A DNA stretch of 64,000 bases, from assembly GCF_018143015.1 (NCBI RefSeq), contig NC_054756.1, forward strand, positions 27,935,440 to 27,999,439. Reading direction: 5' to 3'. Positions 32,393 to 46,646 of the stretch are shown in pieces (position 1 is the first letter of the stretch; each line of letters opens with the position of its first letter). A model generated the notes under the pieces. The model ran no database searches. It was not told the DNA's origin and saw nothing but the letters and a program-made list of their open reading frames with translations. The DNA comes from Lytechinus variegatus. Its lineage: Eukaryota; Echinodermata; Echinoidea; Temnopleuroida; Toxopneustidae. Both the position numbers and the translations under genes were made by a program.

Positions 32393-33232
32393 CCTGAAGA
32401 AAAGTTTGTGGTAAAATAGCAGAAAATTATAAATATTGGTGAAGGTATGAACAAAAATTCGTTGAAGAGAAAAGTTTGTGGTAAAAATAGAAGAAAAAAT
32501 AATAATAAATATAGGTAAAGGTATGAGGAAAATCAGTTGAAGATTAAGGAACGAGCAGCGGCTGTCCCATATGTTATGTAAAGTAAAATGCTGATTTCTT
32601 TTTTAATGGTTTTTGATGACTTATTTTTGTTTTCTTTTCATGATCGGGTGCGAAATGATTATGTCTATTGATGTACAGAAGAAACAGTGAAACCCATTTC
32701 ATTTTTTTTAGAAAATGACATTTCTTTGATGTTTTACCATTCGCTATGTAGGAGTGTTGCTCGCATAAGACTTCACAAATCAAATACCTGTAGTTAAAAT
32801 TCCAATAACTTTTTAATTCTTGGGTGGATCTTTCGAAGCCCTTCGTCAATAGTTTTTTATTATTTTTTCTGCTATTTTTACAATAAACTTTTTTTCAGGT
32901 TGAACTTCTTCTTTGAAATGTGAAACTAAGTTTTCATCTTCTGGCGTCACAGACAAGCACCTCGTCGATACTTCGTCTGATATGTATTCCCTAAAATACA
33001 ACCCCCCCAAAAAAAAAAATGAAAGCGATTTAAATACGTACGGGCGATATATCATCAGAAGCGTCATTTTATTTTCCCTTCTATAAGAAAAAATATTTGT
33101 ATTCATTATCCATTCTTACCACATGTAATTTTAATAAAAAATATTTGTATTCATTATCCATTCTTACCACATGTAATCTTAATAAAAAATATTTGTATTC
33201 ATTATCCATTCTTAACATGTAATTTTAATTTA
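32393..33232. repeat. Two short tandem arrays
   Basis: A unit of about 72 bases (GAAGA-AAAGTTTGTGGTAAA) is repeated twice at 32393-32540. A unit of about 50 bases (ATATTTGTATTCATTATCCA) is repeated three times at 33087-33232. Confidence 0.75.
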
Positions 33233-33239
33233 AAAAAAT

Positions 33240-35230
33240 AATTGAAATAATACTCCAAGTGGAGCAATGTTTTATGAATTTAGATGTTTTATCTTTAGTT
33301 TAGATCCGGTTGTATACAGATACCGAAACTAAATCAATTAAAAAAATCAAAGGTGAAATAGCTCTAAATAAAGTACAAGTAGTGAAACCAGAATTAGAAG
33401 GCATGATGTTACATGGCATTAATGAAACTGATAAAAAGTAGTTTACAAAATACTGAACGGGTAAAATTTCATTGTAGGCAATTCGAGGTAAATAATGTTC
33501 ATTATTCAGCTCAAGTACTGAAGGTAATTCAAATTAAATATCGAAAATTGAACTCATAATACATGGCTCTACTCATAGTCTTATTTCTGCCATTTTGTTC
33601 CGTACCATTAACATGATTAAGAAAGAAATTCGAACTGATAGAATACAAGATAAATTCAGTGTGCTACTCGCAAATTTATGTCACAAATAAAAACTTTTAA
33701 AAATTTAACGCTTATTCTTTGGTGGATTTCCTGCGAACTTTCACCGCAATCTTTTTTTTCGGGGGGGGGGGGCTTTTATTAAAACGAACTTTTCGTCAGG
33801 GTCAACCAAGCTTTTAAGTGTCATGTGGATTCACTCGTGGAAAGGCTCTTGTGGGTTTCTGTAGATGGATAATCACAATTTTGGGGGATAATTCGAGCGG
33901 AAACGTTCTCACGGTTCCTTGAATTTTAAATAGTACAGCGAGTTTAAAATGGATCCATGAACGTGGAAAGGGCGATGAGCTGACCTGTTCACTAAACAGT
34001 ATACACACCAGTGGCGCTGTGGCATGCTGGTTAAAGTAGATTCTTTATCCAAACTATCTTCGACTTGGTCAACCGTTAAACGGTTGAAGTGGCGTTATTG
34101 AACGCATTACAATAGTTGAACGCATTTACGGAGTACTGCCGGATTTAGATCCGGATTATATTGACGCCCTTATCCAGCGTTGTCTATTGATTTCCCAGTA
34201 ATCCCCGTGATTTAATACAAGAAATTACTGAGCTACCAACACAAAAACACTCCCCACTCATCAAGAACGGCCTTACCCTATTACAGTTCGTTTTGTGGCC
34301 CCTTTTCGTTACCAATTAGACCGTCTCTTATCTTCTTCGAACAGATTCTCCATTCTCTAACACAAGCTATTTAGGCCTATTCAATAGGGGGTGCTCCTTT
34401 GGAAGAAAATTTTGACAAGCAAAATAATAAAGAAAATATCTCACTACAACATGAAGGTGGTTCTGGTTAAATAATTTTTAGCATACCTACATGATTTGTA
34501 TGGATGTCGCCTGTGGTGAAGAATACACCCAACAACCCCCCCCCCCCATTGAAATATTGGGAGTGCTTAGCACCCCCCCCCCCCCGTTTCACAGGGCCAT
34601 GGACTATATCGTATAGACCAGTTCGTAGTTACTTCATGGGCAATTTTGGTCAAATGACCTTTCATTTCTTTCATGATGATATGCAGATTTCAAAGCAAGA
34701 TATTACGTAAGCTTGCCTTACATAGCAGGATGAAGAAATTGAATAGACCAGGTGACTAGAATAGCACAACAATGAATACTTGATGAAAGTATTTGTTGCA
34801 TTCCTACTTTGAATGCATATCTAAGCATGTTGCACAATGTACTTAACAAACTGTGAAATACCAGCCGTTCGTGGAAGCATTGTTGTTTTTTGTGGATGTA
34901 AATGAAAACGACAATTCAAAAGAATAAATCAAGATATCAAAGTTGGTGCTTATCTCATTAGATTTTAAAGCACCATGTCACTTTAGTACAAATGACCTTC
35001 TTCTGATCATGCGTAGAATCTTTTGATCATGCGCAGAAAGGAACTACGAACTGGCTTATTGGTATCATATTGTGATTAGCTACTGCAGCGAATCGATTGC
35101 ATCTAATTGGCTGATAGTAATAATAATAATAATAGTCCTTTTCAAATCACTGATTAACTCCAAGTTGGGTCTGTAATGAATGGATTAACAACCATAGAGT
35201 TTGTCAACTCATGTTAGGTCATTTTTATTT
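33240..35230. other. Gene-poor stretch
   Basis: No gene is seen. Homopolymer G/C runs at about 33762, 34536 and 34573 lie in otherwise AT-rich DNA. Confidence 0.4.
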
Positions 35231-35235
35231 TTGTT

Positions 35236-35746
35236 AAAGGACAAGTCCACCCCAATAATATTTGATTTGAATAAAAATTGGATGTAAAATAAGACAGTTA
35301 TGGCATTTTAAAGTTTCGCTTAATTTCACAAAACAGTTATATGCGCATCCTGGTCGATATGCAAATGAGGAGACTGATGACATCATCCACTCACTATTTC
35401 TTTTGTACTTTATTATATAAAATATGATATATTCTAATTTTCTCTTCATTGTCAAGAGAAACAACGATTAATTCCTCCCTGAACATGGTTCAGTCAAGTT
35501 GGTCCTTATTGTCAAATCTGTAAAAAATGAAATACTGTATAATTCAAACAATAAAAACCAAAATAAACAGTGAGTGAGGGACATCGACTGTCTCATTTGC
35601 ACGTCACTGTGTTGTGCATATCACTGTTTTGTGAAAAATGACTTTCTTATTTTACGTCCAATTTTGATGAAATTTTCAGTTTAATGCTAGTTGGATTTTT
35701 CTCTATTCATTCAAATCAACATTTTTCTGAGATGGACTTGACCTTT
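35236..35746. mobile_element. Long foldback element (family AAGTCCACCCC)
   Basis: Starts AAAGGACAAGTCCACCCC and ends GATGGACTTGACCTTTA, arms complementary throughout. ATGCAAAT at 35359-35366. Confidence 0.75.
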
Positions 35747-35857
35747 ACACACGTGCACACACTGGTATCGATAACATTGACAAGTTTGGGAACCTGACAT
35801 CCACTTGAACTAGCTTCTGGGGGGGGGGGGTATTGCCGTACCAAACTGAACAATGAC

Positions 35858-36040
35858 ACACTCTAAAAAATGAAGAGCTACGAAGAGCTAATTTAGCTCT
35901 TAAAGAGTGTGTAAAGTGACTGCACTTCGGAGTGCTGATTTTTCTGGTTGAAATTTGAACTAGGCAAATCAGCACTCCGAAGTGCAGTCACTATACACGC
36001 TCTTTAAGAGCTAAATTAGCTCTTCGTTTTTTAGAGTGTA
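35858..36040. mobile_element. Foldback MITE, second copy of the 14927 family
   Basis: Inverted arms CTCTAAAAAATGAAGAGC and GCTCTTCGTTTTTTAGAG, with GACTGCACTTCGGAGTGCTG in both arms. Confidence 0.75.
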
Positions 36041-36504
36041 TATTTTGCATTAAGAAAAAAAAGTATACGTGTTATAATAAATGCCAAACTTAAGTTTAAC
36101 CATTTTTAATATGAAAACAAAGAAATTTATTTCACCGGTATTTCATAACTAAAAGGAATGATGTTTTAATAATCATGAACACTTATGAAATTTAACACAC
36201 TGAAGCGTTATGATATACTAGTGCTAGTAACAAGTGGAAGTATGTCATGTTCCCAAATTTGTAAATCTCGGGTGGGGTGGGTTTAGAGGGTGTAATTGAG
36301 TTTTGTCAGACGTGTTTCAATCAGATATTATTTACATCTGGGACCGAACTTTATGTCACTGTCCGAAAGACGTGGCGAAAGACCTCAAACTTCTGCTTTT
36401 AACTTCCCGACATAGCTTGGATTGCAGGCGCACGCCATGAAACCCCTATTTGTGGTGCGTCGGTGCGTTGGCGTGGTTATTCTGAATTAAAAGGGTCTTC
36501 AATG

Positions 36505-37050
36505 TTTAAACTAATTTGGTTTGAAGAGATAAAGACGGATCAGCACACAAAACATTGGAAATTTGATGAAAGTCGGAAAAGAAATAACAAAGTTATGACA
36601 TTTTAAAGAATCGCATTATTTGAGTGAAACAGCTCTATGCGTACCTTCGTGAATATTGGGCAACTTGATGGTGTCATATCCCGACTATTATTATTATTTA
36701 TATTTTATGAAGTTGTGGGGATTTTTTCATTTCGTCCTCCAAGAATTAAAAATGTTAGATTGAAAACTGATTTCATACATTAGATATTCACTGCAGCAAC
36801 TTATTTTATCATAAGGGGGCTATATCATACACACATATATCACTGTAACATGAGAAAAAGGAAAGTGTGGGAAATTACATCATCAGCCCACCTAAATTAA
36901 TATTCATGACGACGTAAATGTAACTGCTTTCACAAAACATTGCTTAAGTTTAGAATTCAATATCTTTGTTATTTCTCAACAGATTTGGACGAAAATTTCA
37001 CCATTCTGCTCAGTGAATTTTACTTACAGTCCTATGATGATGAAAAATAG
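36505..37050. mobile_element. Foldback element related to 59494-60306
   Basis: Left part AAAGAAATAACAAAGTTATG and right part TATCTTTGTTATTTCTCAAC with CACCATTCTGCTCAGTGAAT are inverted. The arms are degraded. Confidence 0.5.
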
Positions 37051-37764
37051 CACAATAAAACCTGTAATCTATATACAGCCTAATTCGTCGCCGAAATTCC
37101 GAACCAGTCACGGTTACCAATAATGGCAATTTTCGTATATTTGCCTCTGCCATTTTTACCAGGGGCCGCAGGGTAGGGAATATATTTCAATTACAATTTT
37201 ATGACTTGTGAATTACTATTTGTGGACCTCATTATTCATGTTTTCTGTTACCTTTTTTAAAAGCTTTGCAACATCGCAAAATGCGTCTGCGTGCTTTTAA
37301 ATTTTTTGTGTTTACTTTAAAGATTTGATTTGTTTTGGGGAAGATTTGTCAGTGTCACAAATCAATAATTTTTCTTCCATTTGTTTCTTCCTCCTTTCTT
37401 TCGCTCTTCTCTTGTTATCCTCTTTTCACCCCCCCCCCCCTATTTCTTCCTTTTTCTCCTCCTTCCTCTTCTAGTTCCTCTCCTTTTCCTTCTTCTTCTT
37501 CATCTTCCCCTTCTCATAACTTCTCTCCTTCATCGTTCCATCTTCTCTTACTCTCTCAATTCGTATGATTCACAAAACAAATGCGATTGAAAGATACATT
37601 CGATGAAATAATATTACACGATTTTTTAATTCATCATCATTCGTTGTTAATTAACAAAACACCACAAAACATACAATGACAAATATAGAAAACTCGTACT
37701 CAAGACTTGAATCTCATCATGTCCTAAAAAATAATAGAATTATACACTCGAATTCGGGTCACTT

Positions 37765-38070
37765 CACTGTTACAAAAGTTATCCTTAAAATAAAAGAAGT
37801 TCCTGCAGCAGAGTCTCGAGAACACCTGCAATCTTACCAGATTGCGTAATCTTACATTATATCATGTAAAATTACAGGAAATTGGTATTAGGTGTATGGA
37901 TGGAACCTAACAAATTTCCTAAAATAAAACACCTTTTTCCCCCTTTTTAAACAGACCTGTTCTGTTAAATTGCAGAAATTCCTTTTTTTAATGAATTTAC
38001 AGAATGATTCGGTTATTGCTTTCTGCAAAATGTTCCTTTTTTCTGTAAAATCAGGAGGATATTTAACACA
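37765..38070. mobile_element. MITE, inverted copy of 26974-27258
   Basis: Starts CACTGTTACAAAAGTTATCC and ends AGGAGGATATTTAACAC. Contains GTTCCTGCAGCAGAGTCTCG. Confidence 0.7.
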
Positions 38071-38079
38071 TAAGGGTCA

Positions 38080-39690
38080 ACTTCGTGGAAGGGGAGGGCC
38101 ATAACAAGATCATTCATTACCGTAGAAGCTCCGTATCATTAAATAGACCTTTATGATACTCACATATCAAATACAAACAAAAAATGAGGTCAAACACTAT
38201 ACAAATCTTTAAACAAATTAAAATTCTGTTAAAAAATATGAATTTCTGTGTTAGCACATGTTAACCGCTACAAGACCGTGCTAACTGCCTTAAATCAGAG
38301 ATATGCAACATACTTTCATGCATATCCCTGCTTTAAAAAAATGCAGTGTATGCAGATGCCACTGCTTTTAGTTGATCAAAACATTATTTTAAAGGATATT
38401 ACTGAATCGACACTTTTTAAAGTATATTTCTTAAGACTCATTATGGAAAGCAAATGAAGGATATAAAATTATGGTTGAAATAGTTCCACCATTCCCCCCC
38501 CCCCGCCGCCCTTCCACATCGCATAAAAATAAAAACAGCCGATCAACCAGAACGAAACTTCCCTAATCATCCAATTGTTTACAACTGTTCAGAAATGTTT
38601 ACAAAAGGACCCAACCAATCGAGCAGAATCCGACTTTCCTTCAGAGGATTTTGTGAGCATAATGATTGCTTCAAGATACCACTTACGTTTTATAACACGA
38701 CTTAAAAAAACCACTGCTCAATTGGTTCACAAAGGCATTGTTTTCCATTGTGTAATTCAGTAACCGGCCTTTAATGACACTCAAGCTTGGGCGATTTTTG
38801 CTTTAACTCATCAAGGACCAAAAAGTAACCCGATAACACTTCCAGATGCAAAAACTTCTTGCACATTCATGACACTGTAACTGCAACGGTGCTAAAACTA
38901 CACCGCCAGTGTTACCAGATAACCTCCCCAAGTATATTACACCACTGTTAAATTCAAGGTGTTGACTCAACAACCATTAGTGTTATCAAAACACTATATA
39001 CTCCGTTTGTCATTCCGTTGTGTTCAAACTTTATGGTGTACTTTGAACACCACGAGAAGTAGCCCTTCAAAATTTGAAGCGGTCGGCGGGCGCAGACCCT
39101 TGGCTTTCACAATTTTCGTAGGGCATAATTCAGAGTCTGAAATAGTGAGACTAGATTATGTATTTGACACAGACTGAGAGCTTGGCTTATAGTCTTCACT
39201 CCAGACATGGTATAATTGGTTGTCAAATGAGTCTGTGTTTGCAGACTAGCGTTTCCAGTGTGTTGATGACAAAAGTTTAATTCATCAGGAGAGGGGGGGG
39301 GGTGATCTATTTTATTCATCATCTTCCATGTTGTCAGATCTGACTGAATTACCCTACTTTTCGGATGGCCAAGAGGGCAAAGCTGCGTGACCATTATTGT
39401 TGGGTAATGGCAACTTGTCAATACCACAAAAGAGCTCCTAGATGAAAACCTGGTAGGTCCATGATGAAAGGATCCCAGGTCTACCTGTGTCTTGGGCCAA
39501 GCTTGCATTCCTCAGGCAACTCTCGGGCCAGGGAAAAGTAAAATAACTTTACAATTTTCAATGGTGTTGCATAACGGCTGCGGGTCATAAATCTCATTCT
39601 ACTCTGGGTAATTTTTATTAGACTGGTGTTTACCACAAAGGCAATTTCCAGTGGTATTGCATTTCTGCAACTGGTCATAAATCTTGTTCT
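38080..39690. other. Gene-poor stretch
   Basis: No gene is supported. A repeated CAGTGTTA / CACTGTTA motif cluster at about 38885-39060 looks like a degraded MITE. A short duplication (GGTCATAAATCTCATTCTA type) occurs at about 39545-39690. Confidence 0.4.
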
Positions 39691-39693
39691 ATG

Positions 39694-39975
39694 AGTGGGG
39701 GCATCGTGGTCTAGTGGTTACGACTCTTGTCTTTCAAAATTTCAATCTGAGGGACATAGGTTCAATTGCCAGCCACGGCGTGTTTTCCTTCAGCAAGAAA
39801 TATATCCAAATATGCTGCACTCAACCCTGGTGAGGTGAATGGGTTACTCGATAGGAAGAAATTCCTTGAATGCATGAGCGCCTATATGGGCAGCGTAGCT
39901 AAAGCCGGGGTGATAATAGCAGCACTTAGGATCCTTGGGCGAATAGCGTTTCCCAAAATCCAGCTATTATTATTG
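39694..39975 (+). mobile_element. tRNA-derived SINE
   Basis: Begins GTGGGGGCATCGTGGTCTAG with A box TGGTCTAGTGGTTACGAC and B box GGTTCAATTGCC, then GGCGTGTTTTCCTTCAGCAA. The 3' end runs into an ATT-rich tail. Same family as 19108-19385. Confidence 0.75.
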
Positions 39976-40039
39976 TCATTATTAATCTTGGTGAAATGCA
40001 AATGGTGTTACATTCCCCATGAAAACACTCAATAATCTG

Positions 40040-42370
40040 CCTTTAATACGTAAGAAAATCATAACTTTTCAATATACTCATATTTCTTTGCACTGAAAAG
40101 GACTGCAAAATGAAATGAAAGAGCAAACGTGACATGAGATGGCAAGAAAAAAGCCTTACTTTTATCACATTGGAGAAAGTTAGGAAGAAATACAGCAAAA
40201 ATACATACATGTATATATACAAAGAATGTATGTACACGAAGGTTTTAAGAAAACATGCGGTGGTCTGAAGGTAATACTGATAATATCGAGCACACAATAA
40301 TTCATACCATAATTGGACATGCTTAAAACATCAATAAAAGCTGAATGAAAGCAAATGCTTCTATAAAGATATGCATCAGAACATGCCATTTTTAACTTAA
40401 AGAGATAAGGGTTAATCAAAGCTACATTATCTTGAAGCCTCCAGAACATGACTTTGTAAGATGCAATGTAATATAATAGTCTTTTCTATAGCACAGGAAA
40501 CCTGACCTTCTTGAGACAGTAATGTACATTCTAAAGTAAAATGTAAATAACTTTTTAAAATGCAAAATATTAATCTGTATTTACTGTTTAAGAAAGACCT
40601 CAATTTATTCATTACACACAAAAAAATCTTTATAAAGAGGCCGCTGTATTATGTGGACTCAGCAAAATATATTTAAGACAATTTAAAGAGAAATATAACC
40701 CCTAATGAAAATTCTTTTGAAGCAAGAAAAAAATAACCATCAGAGAGGTAGATGGTGAAAGTTTTGGCAAAATTTGTTTAAGAATAAGAAGTTAAAACAT
40801 TTTCTCTTTTTTTTGGGGGGGGGGTTAAGTTGCAAGTTTAAATCACTAAAAGTATGCAATTTGAAATTGGCAACATACAGTAAGTAATGTCATTATGATA
40901 CAGGTTTATTCATCCATTTATTCTTATATACATAATGAATGACATATGATCTTATTCAGGTTTTTACTCAAGAGTAGTATTTTTTTTCTTTCATGATGTC
41001 ATATACCAACATGCTATCTAGATAATTTCATAACTTCCTGAGGAAAAGGGCGCTTTGGAGAAAAGCAGATTCCTGATAATTAAGTACATGACAAATGTGA
41101 TTTCCCTTACCTTGTCAAAATCTACCAGTAATAAAAAGATGCCAATTTGGGATTAACATAGATGTAGTGATCCAATTAATTTTTCAAACAGCCACAATTT
41201 AGTTTGTTTTCTTGACGTCACCTATCAATTTTAAAAATGCACTGCCGACGGGGGGGGGGGGGGGTTATTTTTCATGAATATAAAAAAAGTCATCAAACAT
41301 TGCAGAGCAATCTTTCTGCAATACAGATTTATTACAAATAATGTTGAGGGGGAGGTCTAAAAAAGGCACCCCCCCGGGCTAGGTAGGGCTAAATCATGCA
41401 ACGGTACATATGCAACAGTACAAATGTTACACTTTCAGCCTCCAATTTGCTTGTGTACAACTAGTTAAGTAAGCCATGTACAATGTAGATCAATACCGTA
41501 CAGACATTCACAACCTAACCAGCATACATTTCCTTTCAAAATTAATTCACCTTTACATATTCATTTTCTGTCAAAATCACTGAAACTTGATTTATCTGTC
41601 ATATCACAATGAACTCCATTTATCTGTCAAAATTCATTGATCTTTATTCATCAATTAAAATCTTTCCAACTCCAATTATATTTTTCTTTCAAATTTCATT
41701 GAATGTTACTTGCCCTTCCAGACAAATGATTTAATAAAAAATGTACAAATCTAAAATTCATTCGCCTTACACACATGAATTGATTTCATGAACCAATTTT
41801 TGGTCAATTAAAAAAGGGACATACTAACATTCATAGAACTACGACTCCAGTAATTTCACATCAAATGCAATGTGCTTGATGCACATTAGTAGCTGCGATA
41901 ATAGAGGTAGAAAGTTTATAAGCAGCTTTGGTATTAAAATATTACTCAATTCAAACTAGCACCGGTAAACAAATAAGAAAAACATTCCTTTTGCATTGTT
42001 CCAATTGTCAACTGTAAATTCATTAAACTAGCTTACCCCCCCCCCCCTGTGGCACAATACATGTATTTTATATAAAAAAACTTTTTTTAATTTTCCTGAA
42101 TCGTAGCAATTACCCATACACATGTCTGCCCAGGAATAAAGAAAACCTAATGTCAATCATTTTATTAAATTTATAATTCATTACAGAATGCAATTCCTGA
42201 ATACAAGTTATTTTAATTACAAATAATTATTCATCAATAATTATGACTATCTAAAAATTGCAATTTAATGAAATGTGCAATCACTATCGGCAAATTGAAA
42301 TTTCATCAATATAAAGCTGTATATACAGCGGTGCTCGAAAGTACATGTAAGCAAACCTTACCAGAGAATG
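40040..42370. other. Gene-poor stretch
   Basis: AT-rich, with poly-G or poly-C runs at about 40815, 41250 and 42038. No exon, repeat boundary or RNA gene is recognised. Confidence 0.4.
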
Positions 42371-42379
42371 AACATATTC

Positions 42380-42964
42380 AAAGGACAAGTCCACCCCAAC
42401 AAGAAGTTGATTTGTATAAAAAGAGAAAAATCCAACAAGCATAACACTGAAAATTTCATCAAAATCGGATGTAAAATAAAGAAAGTTATGACATTCAAAG
42501 TTTTGCTTAATTTCACAAAAAAGGTAGATGCACATCCTGGTCCGTATGCAAATGAGGAGACTGATGTCATCCACTCACTATTTCTAATGGATTCTATTAC
42601 ATGAAACATGTATATTCTAATTTTCTCCTCATCGTCAAGTGAAACAATGATTAATTCCTCCCTGAACATGTGGAATTAGGATTTTTTATACTACATGTAT
42701 ATGGTTCAGTCAAGTTGGACTTTCTTGCCAAATCTGCAAAAAATGAAATGTATAATTCATACAATAAAAAACAGAAGAAATAGTGAGGGACATCATCGTC
42801 TGTCTCATTTGCATGTCACTGAGTTGTGCTTATCACTGTTTTATGAAAAATAAGCAAAACTATCATGTTTTACATCCCATTTTGATGAAATTTTAAGCGT
42901 TATGCTAGTTTGATTTTTCACTATCTATTCAAATCAACATTTTCCTGGGGTAGACTTGACCTTT
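42380..42964. mobile_element. Long foldback element (family AAGTCCACCCC)
   Basis: Starts AAAGGACAAGTCCACCCC and ends GGGGTAGACTTGACCTTT. ATGCAAAT at 42546-42553. Confidence 0.75.
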
Positions 42965-42969
42965 AAAGT

Positions 42970-45105
42970 GTTCAAGTCTTTCCATGTCTTAGACAATTGT
43001 GAAGTTGGGTAATGATATTACATTCAATAAAGTTTGTTTCTCTGGGCTCACTAAGCATTAAAGTGTTGTTGTCTACGTTCAACACTCGGCATGAAGGAGT
43101 GCATTTTGTGGTGGAATTCGCTAACTTCTGAGCACAACCATAAACCACTTCAGTTTGAAGGGAAAGGTAACAAATAAAGGTACTTCTTAGATGAACAAAA
43201 AAAGTATGATAACCTCGTGATCATCGGACCATGAAGGCAAAGAATGATCAGTCAATGAAGGTATTCAATCAGGTGAAATAAGCATGAAACCAAATGGACA
43301 TACGATCAAACTAATAGCATTTTAGAAGGATTTACCCATGGTTGTGTTACATCTTCTGGGAATCTTTATAAAAACCTGGGACAAAAAAGCACTGTTCCGG
43401 AGTGTTGATCCCTGCCAAGATCTCGAAAAAAGGACTCCGAAAATATGTCCAGAATCCCAGGTAAATACCCTGTCATGGCCGAGAGGATAATTTCAAACAG
43501 AAAGAAAAAACATCTTTCTGAAGGATCTCTCCCTATATTTCTATCATAATCCTGGGGGATTTACACTCACTTGGTCAACCAGCATTTGGTCAACAACTTC
43601 TCAGATACCACACTGGCTAAAGCCATTGGCCCATTTTATGTACTCGGGTTTAAAGATATAAGACGGTAATTGCAGCAATTACTTCATGGGAAGGTCTTTC
43701 AAATCAAGGCTAAGAGTCAAAATATTATCAAACATCTAGATCAGGTACATTCATGTAAACCTATCTTTTGTAAAATCATGAAGTAAAAGCTCAAAGTAGA
43801 TAATTCTGATGATCACTAACACAGAAAAGCACACGTTGGTCTCATACCCACCTTGTCTTCCGATTATACTTTGTCAAATCAGTTTGGTTTATAAACAGCT
43901 TTGTTTAACCATATACATGTCGAATAAGTGGAGTTGTACTAAGTGGATGACGGGCTGAATGGCAATTAGACCAAATGCAAGTGTTTAGTAGATTAAGTAG
44001 GATTGGAACAGAAGGATGGACCGATCAGCAATAACACGAAGCGGTATTAGACGAATCTGTTGTAGACCAAGTGGCAATCAAACAATAAGTGTTGTTCCAC
44101 TGGGTTTACAGACCAATAAGAGATATGCATCGGCAATTTTACAACAATTTAAAAAGTGCCATCTCCGCCCCTCCCCAAGCAATGTGTAATAACAAACAAA
44201 TAAAGAATATGTTCATCAGGAATTATGCAATAACCATTCAAAAGTGACATCCCTTCTTAAGGCATTGTGCAACTAGTGACAATTAAAAGGTACATGTATA
44301 CCGAGATGCATCAGCGATCATGCAATAAATATTTTAAAGTATATCCCCGCAAAACCAAAAAAAAACATTTGAAAAAATTAGCAAATGTGTGTAACAAATA
44401 CGTATATATTGTGTGAATACTTGACGGAAAACCCATAACATGTATCAGCATACATGCATTATAACATAATCATAAAATAATATCCGCAAATAAATTAAAG
44501 GAATACAAAACAAATGAGGTAAAATATGTTCTCCTATGCATTCAAATGCATGCAAGAATAGATTAACATGCAATATTAAAAGGAATTACACATACATGTA
44601 TAGACTGCATATGCACAATATGCATTCTGGACTGGACACCCACATAAATATATTAATATATATACAAGTAGTTAAAAAATAAGGGGGCAGATAATTATTT
44701 GCCTAGTAAATTAGATGTAATTAGAGAACATTTAATGCTCTGTTGCACCAAAACCACACACTTGCTACCTATAATATTTTAAAAGGTCTCCTTAAAGTTT
44801 CTCTCCGGAATTCAATCTACCTTTAATTAGCTTTTAAAATATAGCATGATAATGCTGCTGGCATTTCAAAAGACAAAAGATTCATGACATGACTGCAGGT
44901 ATTTTTTTTTTTAGTGTGAACGATGCTTGGAATGAAACACTAAGATAAATTTTATTCAAAATCCACCTTCCTTTCTATTCTATTGTTTTGTATTCACATT
45001 TTTCCTGGCCATACAGAATACATTTTCAACTACTAATCATAATACTTGGTTCCATGAATCATAATTCAGAATTCTCGTTTTGTTAGAGGAAAATGAAACC
45101 TTTGG
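42970..45105. other. Gene-poor stretch
   Basis: No coding region, RNA gene or repeat boundary is recognised. Confidence 0.4.
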
Positions 45106-45109
45106 AACA

Positions 45110-45660
45110 ATATAGTATGTGTGAAAACAGAAAAATCAAAGAAACAGATCAACGAAAGTTTGAGAAAAAAAGGAACAAATAGTAAGAAAGTTATGAGCAT
45201 TTGAAATTTAGATCATTGTTGCAATGGAGATCCTCCCAGTGGCAAGGCAACAAAGATGTGTGATGTCCACTGAGATCAGTGGTGATGTCACATGTGAACG
45301 ACATTCCCATCAATTTTGTATATATTTCACTTAAACTGTCTCTTTTATCACATCTATCAGTAGATCATTTTTCTTTCTATAGGAGGGCATGTAATACAGA
45401 TTTTCAAAGAATACATTTTGGATAAAGAGTTTGTATTACCATAAGACAGAGCAAAAAGATACATTTTGGGGGCATTTTATAGTCCAAGGGAAACTTGTTC
45501 ACAACACAAATCTTTGTTGCATTGCCAATGTGAGGATCTCCACAGCAATAGTGATCGCAATATTCAAATGCTCATAACTTTCTCATTATTTGTCCGATTT
45601 TTCTCATACTTTATTATTTTGTTCTTCTTTGATTTTTCTCTTTCTACCCTTTTGATAAAT
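45110..45660. mobile_element. Foldback element
   Basis: Left arm AGAAAGTTATGAGCATTTGA and GCAATGGAGATCCTCC are inverted against right arm GAGGATCTCCACAGCAAT and CAAATGCTCATAACTTTCTC. Confidence 0.6.
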
Positions 45661-46646
45661 CAAGTACACCTCTAATTTACAAAATATTTTTATGACAATG
45701 CAACATATTCTGAAGTCTGGTTTAATTAAAACCATGGAGTAACTCAGTGCTTAAGTATGGGAAGCCAAATTTTTTTTAAATATTATCAACATTTACCGCT
45801 TCTCATGTTTCTGACCAGGCATGGCAAAAGTCACTCTGTGTCATTTTCAGTAGGAGGGCTTAACCAGTGGGTTTTGGTCAGAATGGTCAAATTTTAGTTT
45901 GTAGTGTTTTTTTTTTTTTTGAAAGTTTAAAATTTTTCTATGGACTATTAAAGATGAATGTACATGTACCAAACAAACCCAAATAGATTTTTGACAGTAA
46001 TGGAGCCATATTTTGTCTTTTTTACTGTGTGCAATTTGTTCTTCCCACTGAAAACCAAAGTATCCCCCTTATTATGAACTCCTATGAATAAAAAACTGGA
46101 TGAGATCTTTCATTGATACTTCTCTGCAATTAAGAACAAGATGCGCCAAAACAATGAGACAAATTTAGAGCTACTTTGGTTACCCCTTCTAAGATAATTT
46201 GAATGAGTTCTAATCCTTTTTTTGTCACCTTGCACAATAGTGTGAGGGTAAAGTGTGCTTCAATAGACTAGTCAACTTCAATCCCTCTTTTTTTTCAAAA
46301 GTAATGTTCCTTGGTTACGCAGTCAATGTTATTCTCATTGTAATGAGGATAAGGAACATATAATAGTAGTGATTTGTATATCATCTTTAAGCTGAGATTC
46401 TCCTCTTTCAGTGAGGATATTCAACAGAAATTCATTTATGGCATTTTCTTTGTGGGTTTTTCCATGCCTGGTCAAATCTACTGTGTTCTTTTTCCAAGCT
46501 TCAATGGTGAAGAAATCTAACTTATATATCATTTCCAAACAGCTACAGTTATGAATGTGTGCACCAAATGTGCTGTCAAAATGAACTTGTATGGTTTGAT
46601 ATTTTCTACCACTACTGGCTAACCATACCGACTACTTTATACAAGA

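Noticed and set aside
33087..33232. CRISPR-like array (three 50-bp repeats)
   Set aside because: The copies are contiguous without unique spacers and the genome is eukaryotic; a simple tandem repeat.
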